From contig PSKS01000049.1 in NCBI GenBank assembly GCA_040289115.1, forward strand, positions 1 through 17,811: a DNA stretch of 17,811 bases. Reading direction: 5' to 3'. This DNA is from JAUQQI01 sp040289115. GTDB lineage: Bacteria > Chloroflexota > Dehalococcoidia > JAUQQI01. Shown one piece after another: positions 1 through 6,831 of the stretch (position 1 is its first letter; every line of letters starts with the position of its first letter). The position numbers and the translations under genes were made by a program. The notes beneath the pieces are model-generated. The model ran no database searches. It was not told the origin of the DNA and was given only the letters and a program-made list of their open reading frames with translations.

Positions 1-633
1 CAGGAGGCCGAGGCCGGCCACTCTCGGCTTACCCTCCGCTACCCCATCTCGCCGGCCGGGACCTTCTGCACGGTGACGGCCGAGGCCCGCTGCCGGGCCG
101 GGCAATGCCGGGCCGGCCTTGGGGTTGAGGTGGTGGGGATGACGGTTTGCCCCTGCGGCCTGGAGCTGGCAAGGCAGTTTGCCCGCCGACGCCTCCAGGC
201 AACCGGGCTTCCGGCGGATGACCTTCTCGACCTCCTGCCACTGGCCAGTCACGCCCAGCGCGGGCGGCTGAGCCTGTTTGTAGGTGCCGAAAGGCTGCCG
301 TCCCCGGAGGAGCTGGCCGACCTGGCCCAGGCCGCCCTGAGCGCCGGAACGGCCGACACCTTAAAGCGGCCGGAGGAGCTTTTGACCATCCTTAAAGGCC
401 ACCGTCGGCCCCGCTTCGCCGAGGACGTGGTGCGGGACCTCCTGGCCCGGGTCGGTCGGGCGTTGACCTACCTGCCAGATTCGGCCTACGTGGAGGCCCG
501 GCTCACCAACGAGGAGTCTATCCACCCCCATGACATCACCGTGGTGTGGGCCGGAACGATGGGGGCGCTCCGGGGTGGGGCTTGGCGGCCCATCACCCGG
601 GAGAGCTGGTTGGATGGGACGGCCGATGTTTGA
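1..633 (+). CDS. GTP cyclohydrolase, FolE2/MptA type (PF02649), C-terminal part
   Basis: The frame is open from base 1, so the gene begins upstream. The 210 residues seen are the C-terminal two thirds of a GTP cyclohydrolase of the FolE2 (type IB)/MptA (archaeal-type IV) family, which opens the GTP ring in the first step of pterin and folate synthesis. Visible family signatures are a Cys-Pro-Cys motif at window residues 50-52 (VCPCGLE), the SHAQRGRL block and the NEESIHPHD block. In the family the Cys, a His and the Glu/His of the last block hold the catalytic metal. The stop codon overlaps the folP start by 8 bases, which supports a pterin/folate operon and translational coupling. FolE2 and MptA give different products (dihydroneopterin triphosphate or its cyclic phosphate) and cannot be told apart here, so no symbol is given. 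The family call is firm. Confidence 0.87.
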   Translation, partial: QEAEAGHSRLTLRYPISPAGTFCTVTAEARCRAGQCRAGLGVEVVGMTVCPCGLELARQFARRRLQATGLPADDLLDLLPLASHAQRGRLSLFVGAERLPSPEELADLAQAALSAGTADTLKRPEELLTILKGHRRPRFAEDVVRDLLARVGRALTYLPDSAYVEARLTNEESIHPHDITVVWAGTMGALRGGAWRPITRESWLDGTADV

Positions 634-1453
634 GTGGGGCGTCCGGACCTATGTGATGGGAATAATCAATATGACCCCGGACTCCTTTGCCGGGGACGGG
701 CTGGGAACCAACGTGGAAGCGGCCCTGCGCCGGGCCCGGGAGATGGTGGCCGCTGGGGCCGACTTGCTGGATGTGGGGGGCGAGTCAACCCGTCCGGGGG
801 CGGAGCCGGTCCCGGCTGAGGAAGAGATGTACCGGGTGCTGCCGGCCATCGAGGGCCTTGCCCGGAATCTGGACTGCCCCATCTCGGTGGATACCTACAA
901 GGCGGAAGTGGCCGAGGCCGCAGTCTGGGCCGGGGCTAGGATGATCAACGACGTCTGGGGGCTCCGGATGGACCCCCGCATCGCCGAGGTCGCCGCCCGG
1001 ACCGGGGCCTATCTGGTCATAACCCACAACAGCCGCCCAGCCCCGACAGCGGCCTGGGATTACGCCCCGGTCGAGGGCGGGCTTATGGACCGCATTGTCG
1101 CCGGCCTGCGTCAGGCTATCAACCTGGCGGTCAGGGCCGGGGTTCCCCCGGAGCGGATCATCGTCGACCCCGGGCTCGGCTTTGGCAAAAGCTGGCAGGA
1201 AAACCTGCTCATCCTCCGCCACCTGGGCCGACTCCGGGAGCTTGGCCGGCCGGTCCTCATCGGCCCGTCCCGCAAAAGCTTCATCGGTCGGGTGCTGGGG
1301 GTAGAAGTTCAGGAGCGGCTGGAAGGCACAGCGGCCGCGGTGGCCATCGGCATCGCCAACGGGGCCGACCTGGTCCGGGTCCACGATGTCGGCCCGATGG
1401 TGCGGGTTGCCCGGATGGCCGATGCCATCGTGCGCTGGCGGCTAGAAGGCTAA
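626..1453 (+). CDS. folP: Dihydropteroate synthase
   Basis: This 275-residue cytoplasmic TIM-barrel enzyme joins p-aminobenzoate to dihydropterin pyrophosphate to give dihydropteroate, the folate precursor and the sulfonamide target step. Diagnostic motifs are all present: MGIINMTPDSF (residues 11-21, pyrophosphate-binding Asn15), GGESTRPGA (51-59), ISVDTYK, MINDVWG, IIVDPGLGFGK (178-188), IGPSRKSF (212-219) with the substrate Lys217, and RVHDV with His253. Length is normal for the family. The ATG at 626 overlaps the upstream cyclohydrolase stop and starts the protein just before the first conserved strand. A longer open frame reaching back to 530 would only read the upstream gene in the wrong frame. 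The gene ends three bases from the convergent solute-binding protein gene. The usual LMHM-like stretch is VITHN here, an ordinary level of divergence. Confidence 0.95.
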   Translation: MFEWGVRTYVMGIINMTPDSFAGDGLGTNVEAALRRAREMVAAGADLLDVGGESTRPGAEPVPAEEEMYRVLPAIEGLARNLDCPISVDTYKAEVAEAAVWAGARMINDVWGLRMDPRIAEVAARTGAYLVITHNSRPAPTAAWDYAPVEGGLMDRIVAGLRQAINLAVRAGVPPERIIVDPGLGFGKSWQENLLILRHLGRLRELGRPVLIGPSRKSFIGRVLGVEVQERLEGTAAAVAIGIANGADLVRVHDVGPMVRVARMADAIVRWRLEG

Positions 1454-1456
1454 ATC

Positions 1457-3118
1457 TTACTCTGCCAACCAGACGTTTACCAGGTCCTGATTAATGTAGT
1501 GGCTCGGGGTGATCTTCCAACCTTTAAGCTTGGCCCAATGGACGATGATCCGGTGCTGCCACAGGCTTATCATGTGGTAGGCCATATCCCCCAAAACCCG
1601 CCGTTCGAACTCCCAGACCAGCTGCTTACGTCGCTCCGGGTCCAGCTCCCGGCTCTGGCGGTCGTAAAGGTCGTCCAGGACCGGGTCCCGGTAGCGGGCG
1701 TAGTTTACCGGGCTCCGCTCGGGTGAAATGAAGCTTAAAAGCTGCAGGTCGGGGTCGTCCATGAAGTCACAGTTAAAGTAGAGCATCGCCTCAAAGTTGC
1801 CGGTGCGCAGGTCCTGGGTCCAGGGGCCCGTCTCCAGAAGCTGGTGCTCCACCCTTAGCCCAATCTGCCGCCACTGGTCGATGGCGTAGATGCCTAAAGT
1901 CGGGTAAGGCTCGATGTTGCGGCTCTTCAGGACGAACGAAAAGCCTTCGGGGATCCCAGCCTCCCGCAAAAGCCGACGGGCCTCCTCCCGGCTCTTGTTT
2001 ATGTCCCGCCAGTAGCCGGGGATCTTTTCCAGCTCCGACTCGGGCATGGCAAAGGGCCCGCCCGGCCGCATCAGGGCCCCAACATGCTTAAGGAACGTGA
2101 ACTGGGATAGATATTGGCTCCCGCCCCAGCGGTCAATGGCCAGGGTAAGGGCCCGCCTAACCCGCGGGTCGTCGAAGGGCTTCCTCTCGTTGTTAATGAC
2201 CATGGGCAGCATCGCGATCCACGGGCTCTCCTGGACCGCCACCTTGTCCCCCAGGGCCCTCACCAAATCATCTCGCTCCGTGGGGAAGACTGTTCGAAAG
2301 TTTACGAGGACCTGGCCGCTCCGGATAGCGGCGACCATGGCGGAACGGTCCGTCATAAAGACGGCCCGGAAGCCGTCCAGATAAGGCCGGCCCTTGATGA
2401 AGTAGTCTTCATTTTTTCGGCCCAACACGTGGGAGCCGGGAACATACTCGACGAACTTAAAGGCACCCGTCCCCAGCACGTTCTTCTCGTACCAGCGGGG
2501 ATCCTTCTCGACGATTTCAGCCTTGTAAATCCAGTTCCAGGGCGAGGCGAATCCGGCCGTAAGCATGGAGGCCGAAGGGTACTTGAGTTTAAACCTGACG
2601 GTGCGGGTGTCGGGGGCTTCGATGGATTCCACGGCCGCATAGAGGGCCTTCCGGGCGCTGATTACCCCCTGGGGCGGGAAGATAATCTTGTTGTAGGTGG
2701 CCACCACATCCCGGCTGGTGAGGGGAGTGCCGTCGTGGAACTTTACCCCGTCCCGGAGCTTGAACTCGTAAACCAGCCCGTCCGAGGAGACCGACCACGA
2801 CTCGGCCAAATCGCCCACCACCTTCGGGTAGTTGTTTTGGTCAAACTTTAAAAGGGTGCTGTAAAAGGGGGCAAAGGGGTGAAGCAGCGCAAAGGTGGTT
2901 TCCCGGTGGGCGTCGAGGGAGGGCGGCTCAGCTTCAACCGCAAAGACCAGCTCGCCCCCGTAGCGGGGCTGTTCGGCCGGCTGGGCGGGCGCCGGCTGGG
3001 GGGCCTGGGGCGTCGGGGCACACGACCAGAGCCCAAGGCCCAGGGCCGCAGCCGCACTCCCGGCCAGAAACTCCCGACGAGAAACTTCTAAGTTGCGGAG
3101 CTTAGGCCGACCTGCCAT
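1457..3118 (-). CDS. ABC transporter solute-binding protein, family 5 (DppA/OppA-like), Tat lipoprotein
   Basis: This 553-residue extracytoplasmic receptor should deliver peptides or a related solute to an ABC importer. The N-terminus has a twin-arginine motif SRREFL (residues 13-18), a hydrophobic run and a lipobox ending LWSC with Cys33, followed by a Pro/Ala/Gln linker. This predicts Tat export and lipid anchoring. Family 5 signatures are YGGELVFAVEAEPPSLDAH and the LAESWSVSSDGLVYEFKLRD region, with a full-length body. I chose ATG 3118 because GGAGGG lies just upstream with a 4-base spacer. The frame extends 20 codons further up but without a ribosome site, through the promoter. No permease or ATPase gene is adjacent, so the ligand is unknown and the transporter partners lie elsewhere. 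Peptide, nickel, sugar and other ligands occur in this family. Confidence 0.9.
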   Translation of the reverse strand: MAGRPKLRNLEVSRREFLAGSAAAALGLGLWSCAPTPQAPQPAPAQPAEQPRYGGELVFAVEAEPPSLDAHRETTFALLHPFAPFYSTLLKFDQNNYPKVVGDLAESWSVSSDGLVYEFKLRDGVKFHDGTPLTSRDVVATYNKIIFPPQGVISARKALYAAVESIEAPDTRTVRFKLKYPSASMLTAGFASPWNWIYKAEIVEKDPRWYEKNVLGTGAFKFVEYVPGSHVLGRKNEDYFIKGRPYLDGFRAVFMTDRSAMVAAIRSGQVLVNFRTVFPTERDDLVRALGDKVAVQESPWIAMLPMVINNERKPFDDPRVRRALTLAIDRWGGSQYLSQFTFLKHVGALMRPGGPFAMPESELEKIPGYWRDINKSREEARRLLREAGIPEGFSFVLKSRNIEPYPTLGIYAIDQWRQIGLRVEHQLLETGPWTQDLRTGNFEAMLYFNCDFMDDPDLQLLSFISPERSPVNYARYRDPVLDDLYDRQSRELDPERRKQLVWEFERRVLGDMAYHMISLWQHRIIVHWAKLKGWKITPSHYINQDLVNVWLAE

Positions 3119-3155
3119 CTTTCCCTCCGAGGCCAACAAGTTCTGCGGACACGAT

Positions 3156-3185
3156 ATTCTAAGCCCGCTCCCCGTCACCGGTCAA
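3156..3185 (-). promoter_or_regulatory. Sigma-A-type promoter of the solute-binding protein gene
   Basis: Read on the minus strand, a TTGACC -35 (3180-3185) and a TAGAAT -10 (3156-3161) are separated by 18 bases. Each matches consensus at five of six positions. Predicted transcription starts near 3149, leaving about 30 bases before the ATG at 3118. The promoter lies between the stop of the acyl-CoA dehydrogenase gene and this gene, so the receptor can be expressed independently. Confidence 0.6.
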
Positions 3186-3188
3186 CTT

Positions 3189-4895
3189 TCAATCCGCCGG
3201 GACAGCTACCTCCGGCCCGACCGGCTGCCAGTCGACCAGACCCCTCACCAGGCCTGGGGCCAGCCTTATCGGCCCGTTGAAGACCCGACTCCGGGCGTAG
3301 GCCGCCGCCACCCCAAGCTTCCGGTAGTTACCGGCCTCCACGGCCAGCCGGTCGGCCTCCCAAAAGAGTAAAACCGTCACCGCCAGGTGGGTGAGCTGCC
3401 TGGCAAGCCCCGGAGCTTCAAGCTCCCGGGCTTCCGGCTCCATTTCTGGCAGGCGTCCCAGGTCGGCCTGGAACCGCCCGAGGCTGGCCTGGATGGACCC
3501 GGCCAGGTGCCGGACAGGCGGGGACTTTAAGCTAAAAAGCCTGGTTTTCAGCTCCTCCAGGAGGGCCTCGCCGGCTCCCTCCCGCAGGATTGCCCGCAAA
3601 ACGTCCAGGGCAACAATGTTGGTAGTTCCCTCCCAGATGGAGCCCAAGTAGGCGTCCCGCAGCAGCCTGGCCAGGGGCCACTCCTCGATGTAGCCGTTTC
3701 CGCCGAGCAGCTCCAGGGCCTCGCCGACGACCTTACGGGCCCGCCTCGTCACGTAAAATTTGGCCAGGGGCGTTACGATGCGTCGGAGCCGGGCGGCCTC
3801 AGCTTCCCCAGTATCGGCCCGGTCCAGCAGCCAGGCCCCATAGAAAACCAGCGCCGCACATCCTTCGACGTCCAGCAGCAGGTCAAAAAGCTTGTGCCGG
3901 ACCAGGGGCAGGTCGGCCAGGGTCCGGCCGAAGGCCGTCCGGCGCCGGGCGTAGTTAAGGGCTTCGAAAAATGCCCGGCGCATCAGCCCAGCCGATCGCA
4001 GGGCATTCGAGAGCCGGGAAACGTTTATCATCTCGGCCATCTGCTTGAAGCCGCGCCCCAGGTCCCCCACAGGCTCGGCCACCGTCCCGTCGAAGGTCAC
4101 CTCCCCGGTGGCCATGCTCCGGCTGCCCAGCTTCTCCTTGAGGCGCTCGATCCGGTAGGAGTTTCGGGTTCCGTCTGGCAACCACTTAGGCACCAGGAAC
4201 ATCCCAAGGCTCCGGGTTCCGGGTTCGGCCCCTTCCGGCCGGGCTAGGGTGATGATAACTTCAGCCGAAACGTTGCTGCAGAACCACTTGTGGCCGTACA
4301 GCCGCCAGACCCCGTTCTCCAGCCGGGCCACGGTCTTAATCGCCCCCACGTCAGAGCCGGCCTCCTTCTCGGTTATAAACTGGGCGCCCTGCCAGAGGTC
4401 GGCTAAAGAGGTGGCTGTAAGGCGGGGCAGATAGCGGGCCTGCTGGTCCGGACTGCCAAACAGCCTGATTATGCGGGCCGTTGAGTCGGTCAAAGAGACG
4501 GGACAGATCAGACCGAACTCCGCTTGAACAAATAGATATTTAAAGGCATATTTGACCACGTGGGGCACAGGTCTGGGCCAGCCCAGCACCCCAGCCCGGT
4601 GGGACATGGCGGCCAGCCCAAACCTCTCGAAGGCAAATCTCTCCAGCTCCCGGTAGGCCGGGTGGTAGACGACCTCATCGACACGGTTACCTTCCCGGTC
4701 AAAGGCCCGCAGAACCGGCGGATGCTGGTTGGCCAGCGTCGCCAGCCGGTCCAGTTCGCCGGCCGCCAGCCCGCCCAGCTCCCGGAGGTGAGGCTCAGCC
4801 CGGGCCGCATCCTCTGGGTCGGCCCAGAGGCGCAGGAGAAAGGCCAGGTTAGGGTCGGCGGCGAAGAAATTGTCGGGGGTCAACCCGGTCGTCAC
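3189..4895 (-). CDS. Acyl-CoA dehydrogenase family protein, AidB-like
   Basis: This is a 568-residue FAD flavoprotein of the acyl-CoA dehydrogenase superfamily. The extended N-terminus and overall length fit the AidB/large-ACAD branch rather than the roughly 380-residue short enzymes. Motifs include FITEKEAGSDVGAI (flavin/substrate loop), WRLYGHKWFCSN, YARRRTAFGR, LLGGNGYIEEWP and SIWEGTTNI. The Glu of the last motif (about residue 422) sits where the catalytic base lies in medium-chain enzymes. I start at GTG 4895 because GGGAGG (4901-4906, read on the minus strand) lies five bases upstream. An ATG at 4946 has no ribosome site and falls inside the likely promoter. The gene is divergent from the cyclase-family gene. 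The substrate is unknown. A role as an acyl-CoA oxidation enzyme is more likely than the DNA-alkylation role suggested by the AidB name. Confidence 0.9.
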   Translation of the reverse strand: MTTGLTPDNFFAADPNLAFLLRLWADPEDAARAEPHLRELGGLAAGELDRLATLANQHPPVLRAFDREGNRVDEVVYHPAYRELERFAFERFGLAAMSHRAGVLGWPRPVPHVVKYAFKYLFVQAEFGLICPVSLTDSTARIIRLFGSPDQQARYLPRLTATSLADLWQGAQFITEKEAGSDVGAIKTVARLENGVWRLYGHKWFCSNVSAEVIITLARPEGAEPGTRSLGMFLVPKWLPDGTRNSYRIERLKEKLGSRSMATGEVTFDGTVAEPVGDLGRGFKQMAEMINVSRLSNALRSAGLMRRAFFEALNYARRRTAFGRTLADLPLVRHKLFDLLLDVEGCAALVFYGAWLLDRADTGEAEAARLRRIVTPLAKFYVTRRARKVVGEALELLGGNGYIEEWPLARLLRDAYLGSIWEGTTNIVALDVLRAILREGAGEALLEELKTRLFSLKSPPVRHLAGSIQASLGRFQADLGRLPEMEPEARELEAPGLARQLTHLAVTVLLFWEADRLAVEAGNYRKLGVAAAYARSRVFNGPIRLAPGLVRGLVDWQPVGPEVAVPAD

Positions 4896-4900
4896 GACGT

Positions 4901-4906
4901 CCTCCC
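4901..4906 (-). promoter_or_regulatory. Ribosome binding site that fixes the GTG start of the acyl-CoA dehydrogenase
   Basis: The minus strand reads GGGAGG here, five bases before GTG at 4895. The only upstream ATG in frame (4946) is preceded by a pyrimidine-rich stretch, so this site decides the start. Confidence 0.6.
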
Positions 4907-4932
4907 TGGGCAAAAAAGACTTGGCAACCCTA

Positions 4933-4942
4933 AGTGTATACT
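4933..4942. promoter_or_regulatory. Palindromic -10 region shared by divergent genes
   Basis: The centre GTATAC is self-complementary. It reads TATACT on the plus strand (4937-4942) and TATACA on the minus strand (4935-4940), each a good -10 hexamer. It lies in the 78-base spacer between the dehydrogenase (GTG 4895) and the cyclase-family gene (ATG 4974) and predicts leaders of about 25-35 bases on both sides. I see no strong -35 for either direction, so an activator or extended contacts may be needed. Confidence 0.4.
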
Positions 4943-4973
4943 CCATTGCAGAACCGTACGTTAGGAGGAACCG

Positions 4974-5930
4974 ATGGTCGACCTGGTCGCCGTGCCCAAA
5001 TACGAGGGTCTGCCCCGGCTGCCCACCGGGGAACGCCACGCCTGGGACGTATTTGGCCGGTCGGACCAGCTAGGAACTTTAAACTTTCTAACCCCCCGGG
5101 AGGTCCTCAAGGCGGTTCGAACCGTGTCGGCCGGCCGGGTCATAAACCTTTCCCTCCCCCTCAATCGGCCTGACCCCAGCCTGGTCAGCACCCGGCAAAT
5201 CTATCGTCACTATGTTTCTACCGGCCGCTTAGCCCGTGACGACTGGTTGGACGGCTTTTATCCCCAGGCTTCCAGCCAGTGGGACGGCCTTCAGCACATC
5301 CGCTACCGTCAGTTCGGTTTTTACGGCGGCCGGGAAGACCCCGACCTCGACCGGGGGGAGCTGGGCATCGACGTCATCGCCCGCCGGGGCATCGTGGGCC
5401 GGGGGGTGCTGGTCGACGCCGCCGCCTACTTCGAATCCGCCGGACGGCCCCTGGAGCCCACCGGCCGGGTCGCCATCGGCCCCGACGACCTGGAGGCCAC
5501 CCTGGCCTGGGAGGGGGTCGGCCTTGAGCCCGGGGATATCCTGCTCCTCCGCACCGGCTGGCTCCGCTGGTACCTAGGCCTGGACGAGGCCGGCCGAAGG
5601 GCCCTGGCCGGGGGGCTCGACGGGGGCACCCTGGCCACCCCCGGCCTCGACCCGGGGCCGCGAACGGCCGCCTGGCTCTGGGATCGGCGGGGGGCGGCGG
5701 TGGCCGCCGATAACCCGGCCGTCGAGGCCCTGCCCGTCCGGCGGGAAGAGGGCTTCCTTCACCAACGGCTCATCGCCCTCCTGGGCATGCCCCTGGGGGA
5801 GCTTTGGGACCTGGAAGAGCTAGCGGCTGCCTGCCGGGCGGAAGGCCGCTACTACTTTCTGCTGGTCTCGGCGCCCCTGAACATTCCCGGGGGCGTCGGT
5901 TCGCCCTGCAACGCCTACGCCGTCCTGTGA
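4974..5930 (+). CDS. Cyclase-family (PF04199) metal-dependent hydrolase
   Basis: This 318-residue protein belongs to the superfamily that includes kynurenine formamidase, isatin hydrolase and putative polyketide cyclases, which hydrolyse amide or lactam bonds. Supporting segments are DQLGTLNFLTP near residue 31, INLSLPL (57-63), GIVGRGVLVD, EPGDILLLRTGW and the C-terminal LVSAPLNIPGGVGSPCNA. The usual metal motif HxGTHxDxxxH is altered. Aligned back from His108, it reads QASSQWDGLQH (98-108), keeping Asp104 and His108 but with Gln at both upstream His positions. SQWD-type variants are, as far as I recall, a known branch, so this may be another metal-binding mode. Start ATG 4974 has AGGAGG five bases upstream. 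The stop overlaps the GTG of the HepT-like gene. The substrate is unknown. Confidence 0.85.
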   Translation: MVDLVAVPKYEGLPRLPTGERHAWDVFGRSDQLGTLNFLTPREVLKAVRTVSAGRVINLSLPLNRPDPSLVSTRQIYRHYVSTGRLARDDWLDGFYPQASSQWDGLQHIRYRQFGFYGGREDPDLDRGELGIDVIARRGIVGRGVLVDAAAYFESAGRPLEPTGRVAIGPDDLEATLAWEGVGLEPGDILLLRTGWLRWYLGLDEAGRRALAGGLDGGTLATPGLDPGPRTAAWLWDRRGAAVAADNPAVEALPVRREEGFLHQRLIALLGMPLGELWDLEELAAACRAEGRYYFLLVSAPLNIPGGVGSPCNAYAVL

Positions 5931-6361
5931 GCGGGGAAAAACTCGTCGCCCGGTTGGCTCGGGGCTTCGGACTGGTCCGGGAGTCTATTGCCCGCCTGAA
6001 AACTCTGGACATTCAGGACCCAGCAGCGGCCGACGCCGCCCGTTACCGCCTCATTGTCGCCGTAGAAGGCGCCACTGACGTCGCCATTGCCATCCTCGGC
6101 GAGCGGGGTGGGCGGGCCCCCGAGTCGTACCCCGATGTCTTCCTGGCCCTGGCCGAGGCGGGAATCATTTCAGTTGGCCTGGCCGACCGGCTGGCCACCG
6201 TTGCCCGCCTTCGGGACCGGCTGGTCCATGCCCCCGACGAAGTCGGTTCCACTGAGCTGGAGACGGGAGTGGAGCTGGCCGGCCGGAGTCTGCCCGAATT
6301 CCTCGGCCAGGTGGCTGGCTTCGTCGGCACGGACCCGGCGGATGGAACCGGGGGAGTTTAA
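5927..6361 (+). CDS. HepT-like HEPN-domain protein (DUF86)
   Basis: At 144 residues and mostly helical, this matches HepT, the HEPN ribonuclease toxin of HepT/MntA type VII toxin-antitoxin modules. The HEPN active-site pattern R-X4-H is present as R96-DRLV-H101. In characterised HepT proteins the motif is RX4HXY and MntA adds AMP to the tyrosine. Here that position is Pro103 (sequence LVHAPDEV), so the modification site is absent. The GTG start at 5927 overlaps the cyclase-family stop as GTGA, and upstream codons in this frame only read the cyclase gene out of frame. No ribosome site is visible, so translation is probably coupled. The next gene encodes the MntA-like partner. RNase activity is inferred from the motif only; a regulatory or nucleotide-binding HEPN role is also possible. 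Confidence 0.82.
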   Translation: MSGEKLVARLARGFGLVRESIARLKTLDIQDPAAADAARYRLIVAVEGATDVAIAILGERGGRAPESYPDVFLALAEAGIISVGLADRLATVARLRDRLVHAPDEVGSTELETGVELAGRSLPEFLGQVAGFVGTDPADGTGGV

Positions 6362-6761
6362 GCTCTTTAACCTTTCCCAGGCCGAGCGGGACCGGCTCAC
6401 GGTGATGCTGGCCAGCTTCTTCCGCGGCCGGCAGGAGGTGGAGCTGGCCTTCCTCTTTGGGCCCTTTGCGGCCGGGCGGCCCTTCCGCTGGGTGGACGTT
6501 GGAGTGACCTGGACGCCCGAGGTCGCAAACCCCTGGCGGGCCGCCGGCCTGCTGGAGCGGGCCCTGGCCAGGACCTACGGCCTGCGCTGGCAGGTTCGGG
6601 ATCTGGAGGCCGTCGGACCCATCCGGGCCTGGGAAGCCAGCGGGGGCCCGCTCATCCACGCCGCCGATCCGGACCGGGCGGTGGGGATCTGCCGACGGAG
6701 CTGGCCGGCCGCCTGGGATTTCCTGCCCAAGCTGCGCCGCTGGTTCGGCGCAGGATCCTGA
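6342..6761 (+). CDS. MntA-like minimal nucleotidyltransferase, degenerate active site
   Basis: This 139-residue protein is the size of an MntA antitoxin and overlaps the HepT-like gene by 20 bases in the usual HepT-MntA pairing. The family's GSX10DXD signature can be placed exactly: Gly40-Pro41, ten residues, then Asp52-Val-Gly54. The Ser is Pro and the second metal Asp is Gly. The strand that normally supplies the third Asp (about VDVVDL) reads WQVRDL, with Gln at that place. It is therefore predicted to be unable to transfer AMP. The fold seems kept: the helical N-terminus, the central strands and a C-terminal helix like that of MntA. Start ATG 6342 is the first Met in frame before the conserved region; upstream codons only overlap HepT. 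The assignment rests on context, length and motif position, and is less sure than that of HepT. Confidence 0.7.
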   Translation: MEPGEFKLFNLSQAERDRLTVMLASFFRGRQEVELAFLFGPFAAGRPFRWVDVGVTWTPEVANPWRAAGLLERALARTYGLRWQVRDLEAVGPIRAWEASGGPLIHAADPDRAVGICRRSWPAAWDFLPKLRRWFGAGS

Positions 6762-6831
6762 ATTTAAGGCCCCAAAACCCCAATCCAAGGGACTGCCCCG
6801 GGCGTATTAAGAAATGAGAAGGGTGGTGAAA

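Noticed and set aside
530..625. Longer N-terminus for folP
   Set aside because: These 32 codons read the cyclohydrolase gene out of frame; ATG 626 gives a normal-length enzyme.
785..1384. Open frame of 199 codons on the minus strand
   Set aside because: It is antisense to folP, whose conserved motifs prove the plus-strand frame.
2114..2851. Open frame of 245 codons on the plus strand
   Set aside because: It is antisense to the solute-binding protein gene, whose Tat signal, lipobox and family motifs fix the minus-strand frame.
4896..5039. Longer N-terminus for the acyl-CoA dehydrogenase
   Set aside because: It would run through the divergent promoter region and into the cyclase-family gene, and only GTG 4895 has a good ribosome site.
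6762..6831. Possible terminator or promoter between the MntA-like gene and the glycan operon
   Set aside because: I found no stem with a T-run and no convincing -10/-35 pair, so whether the operon begins here or continues from 4974 is open.
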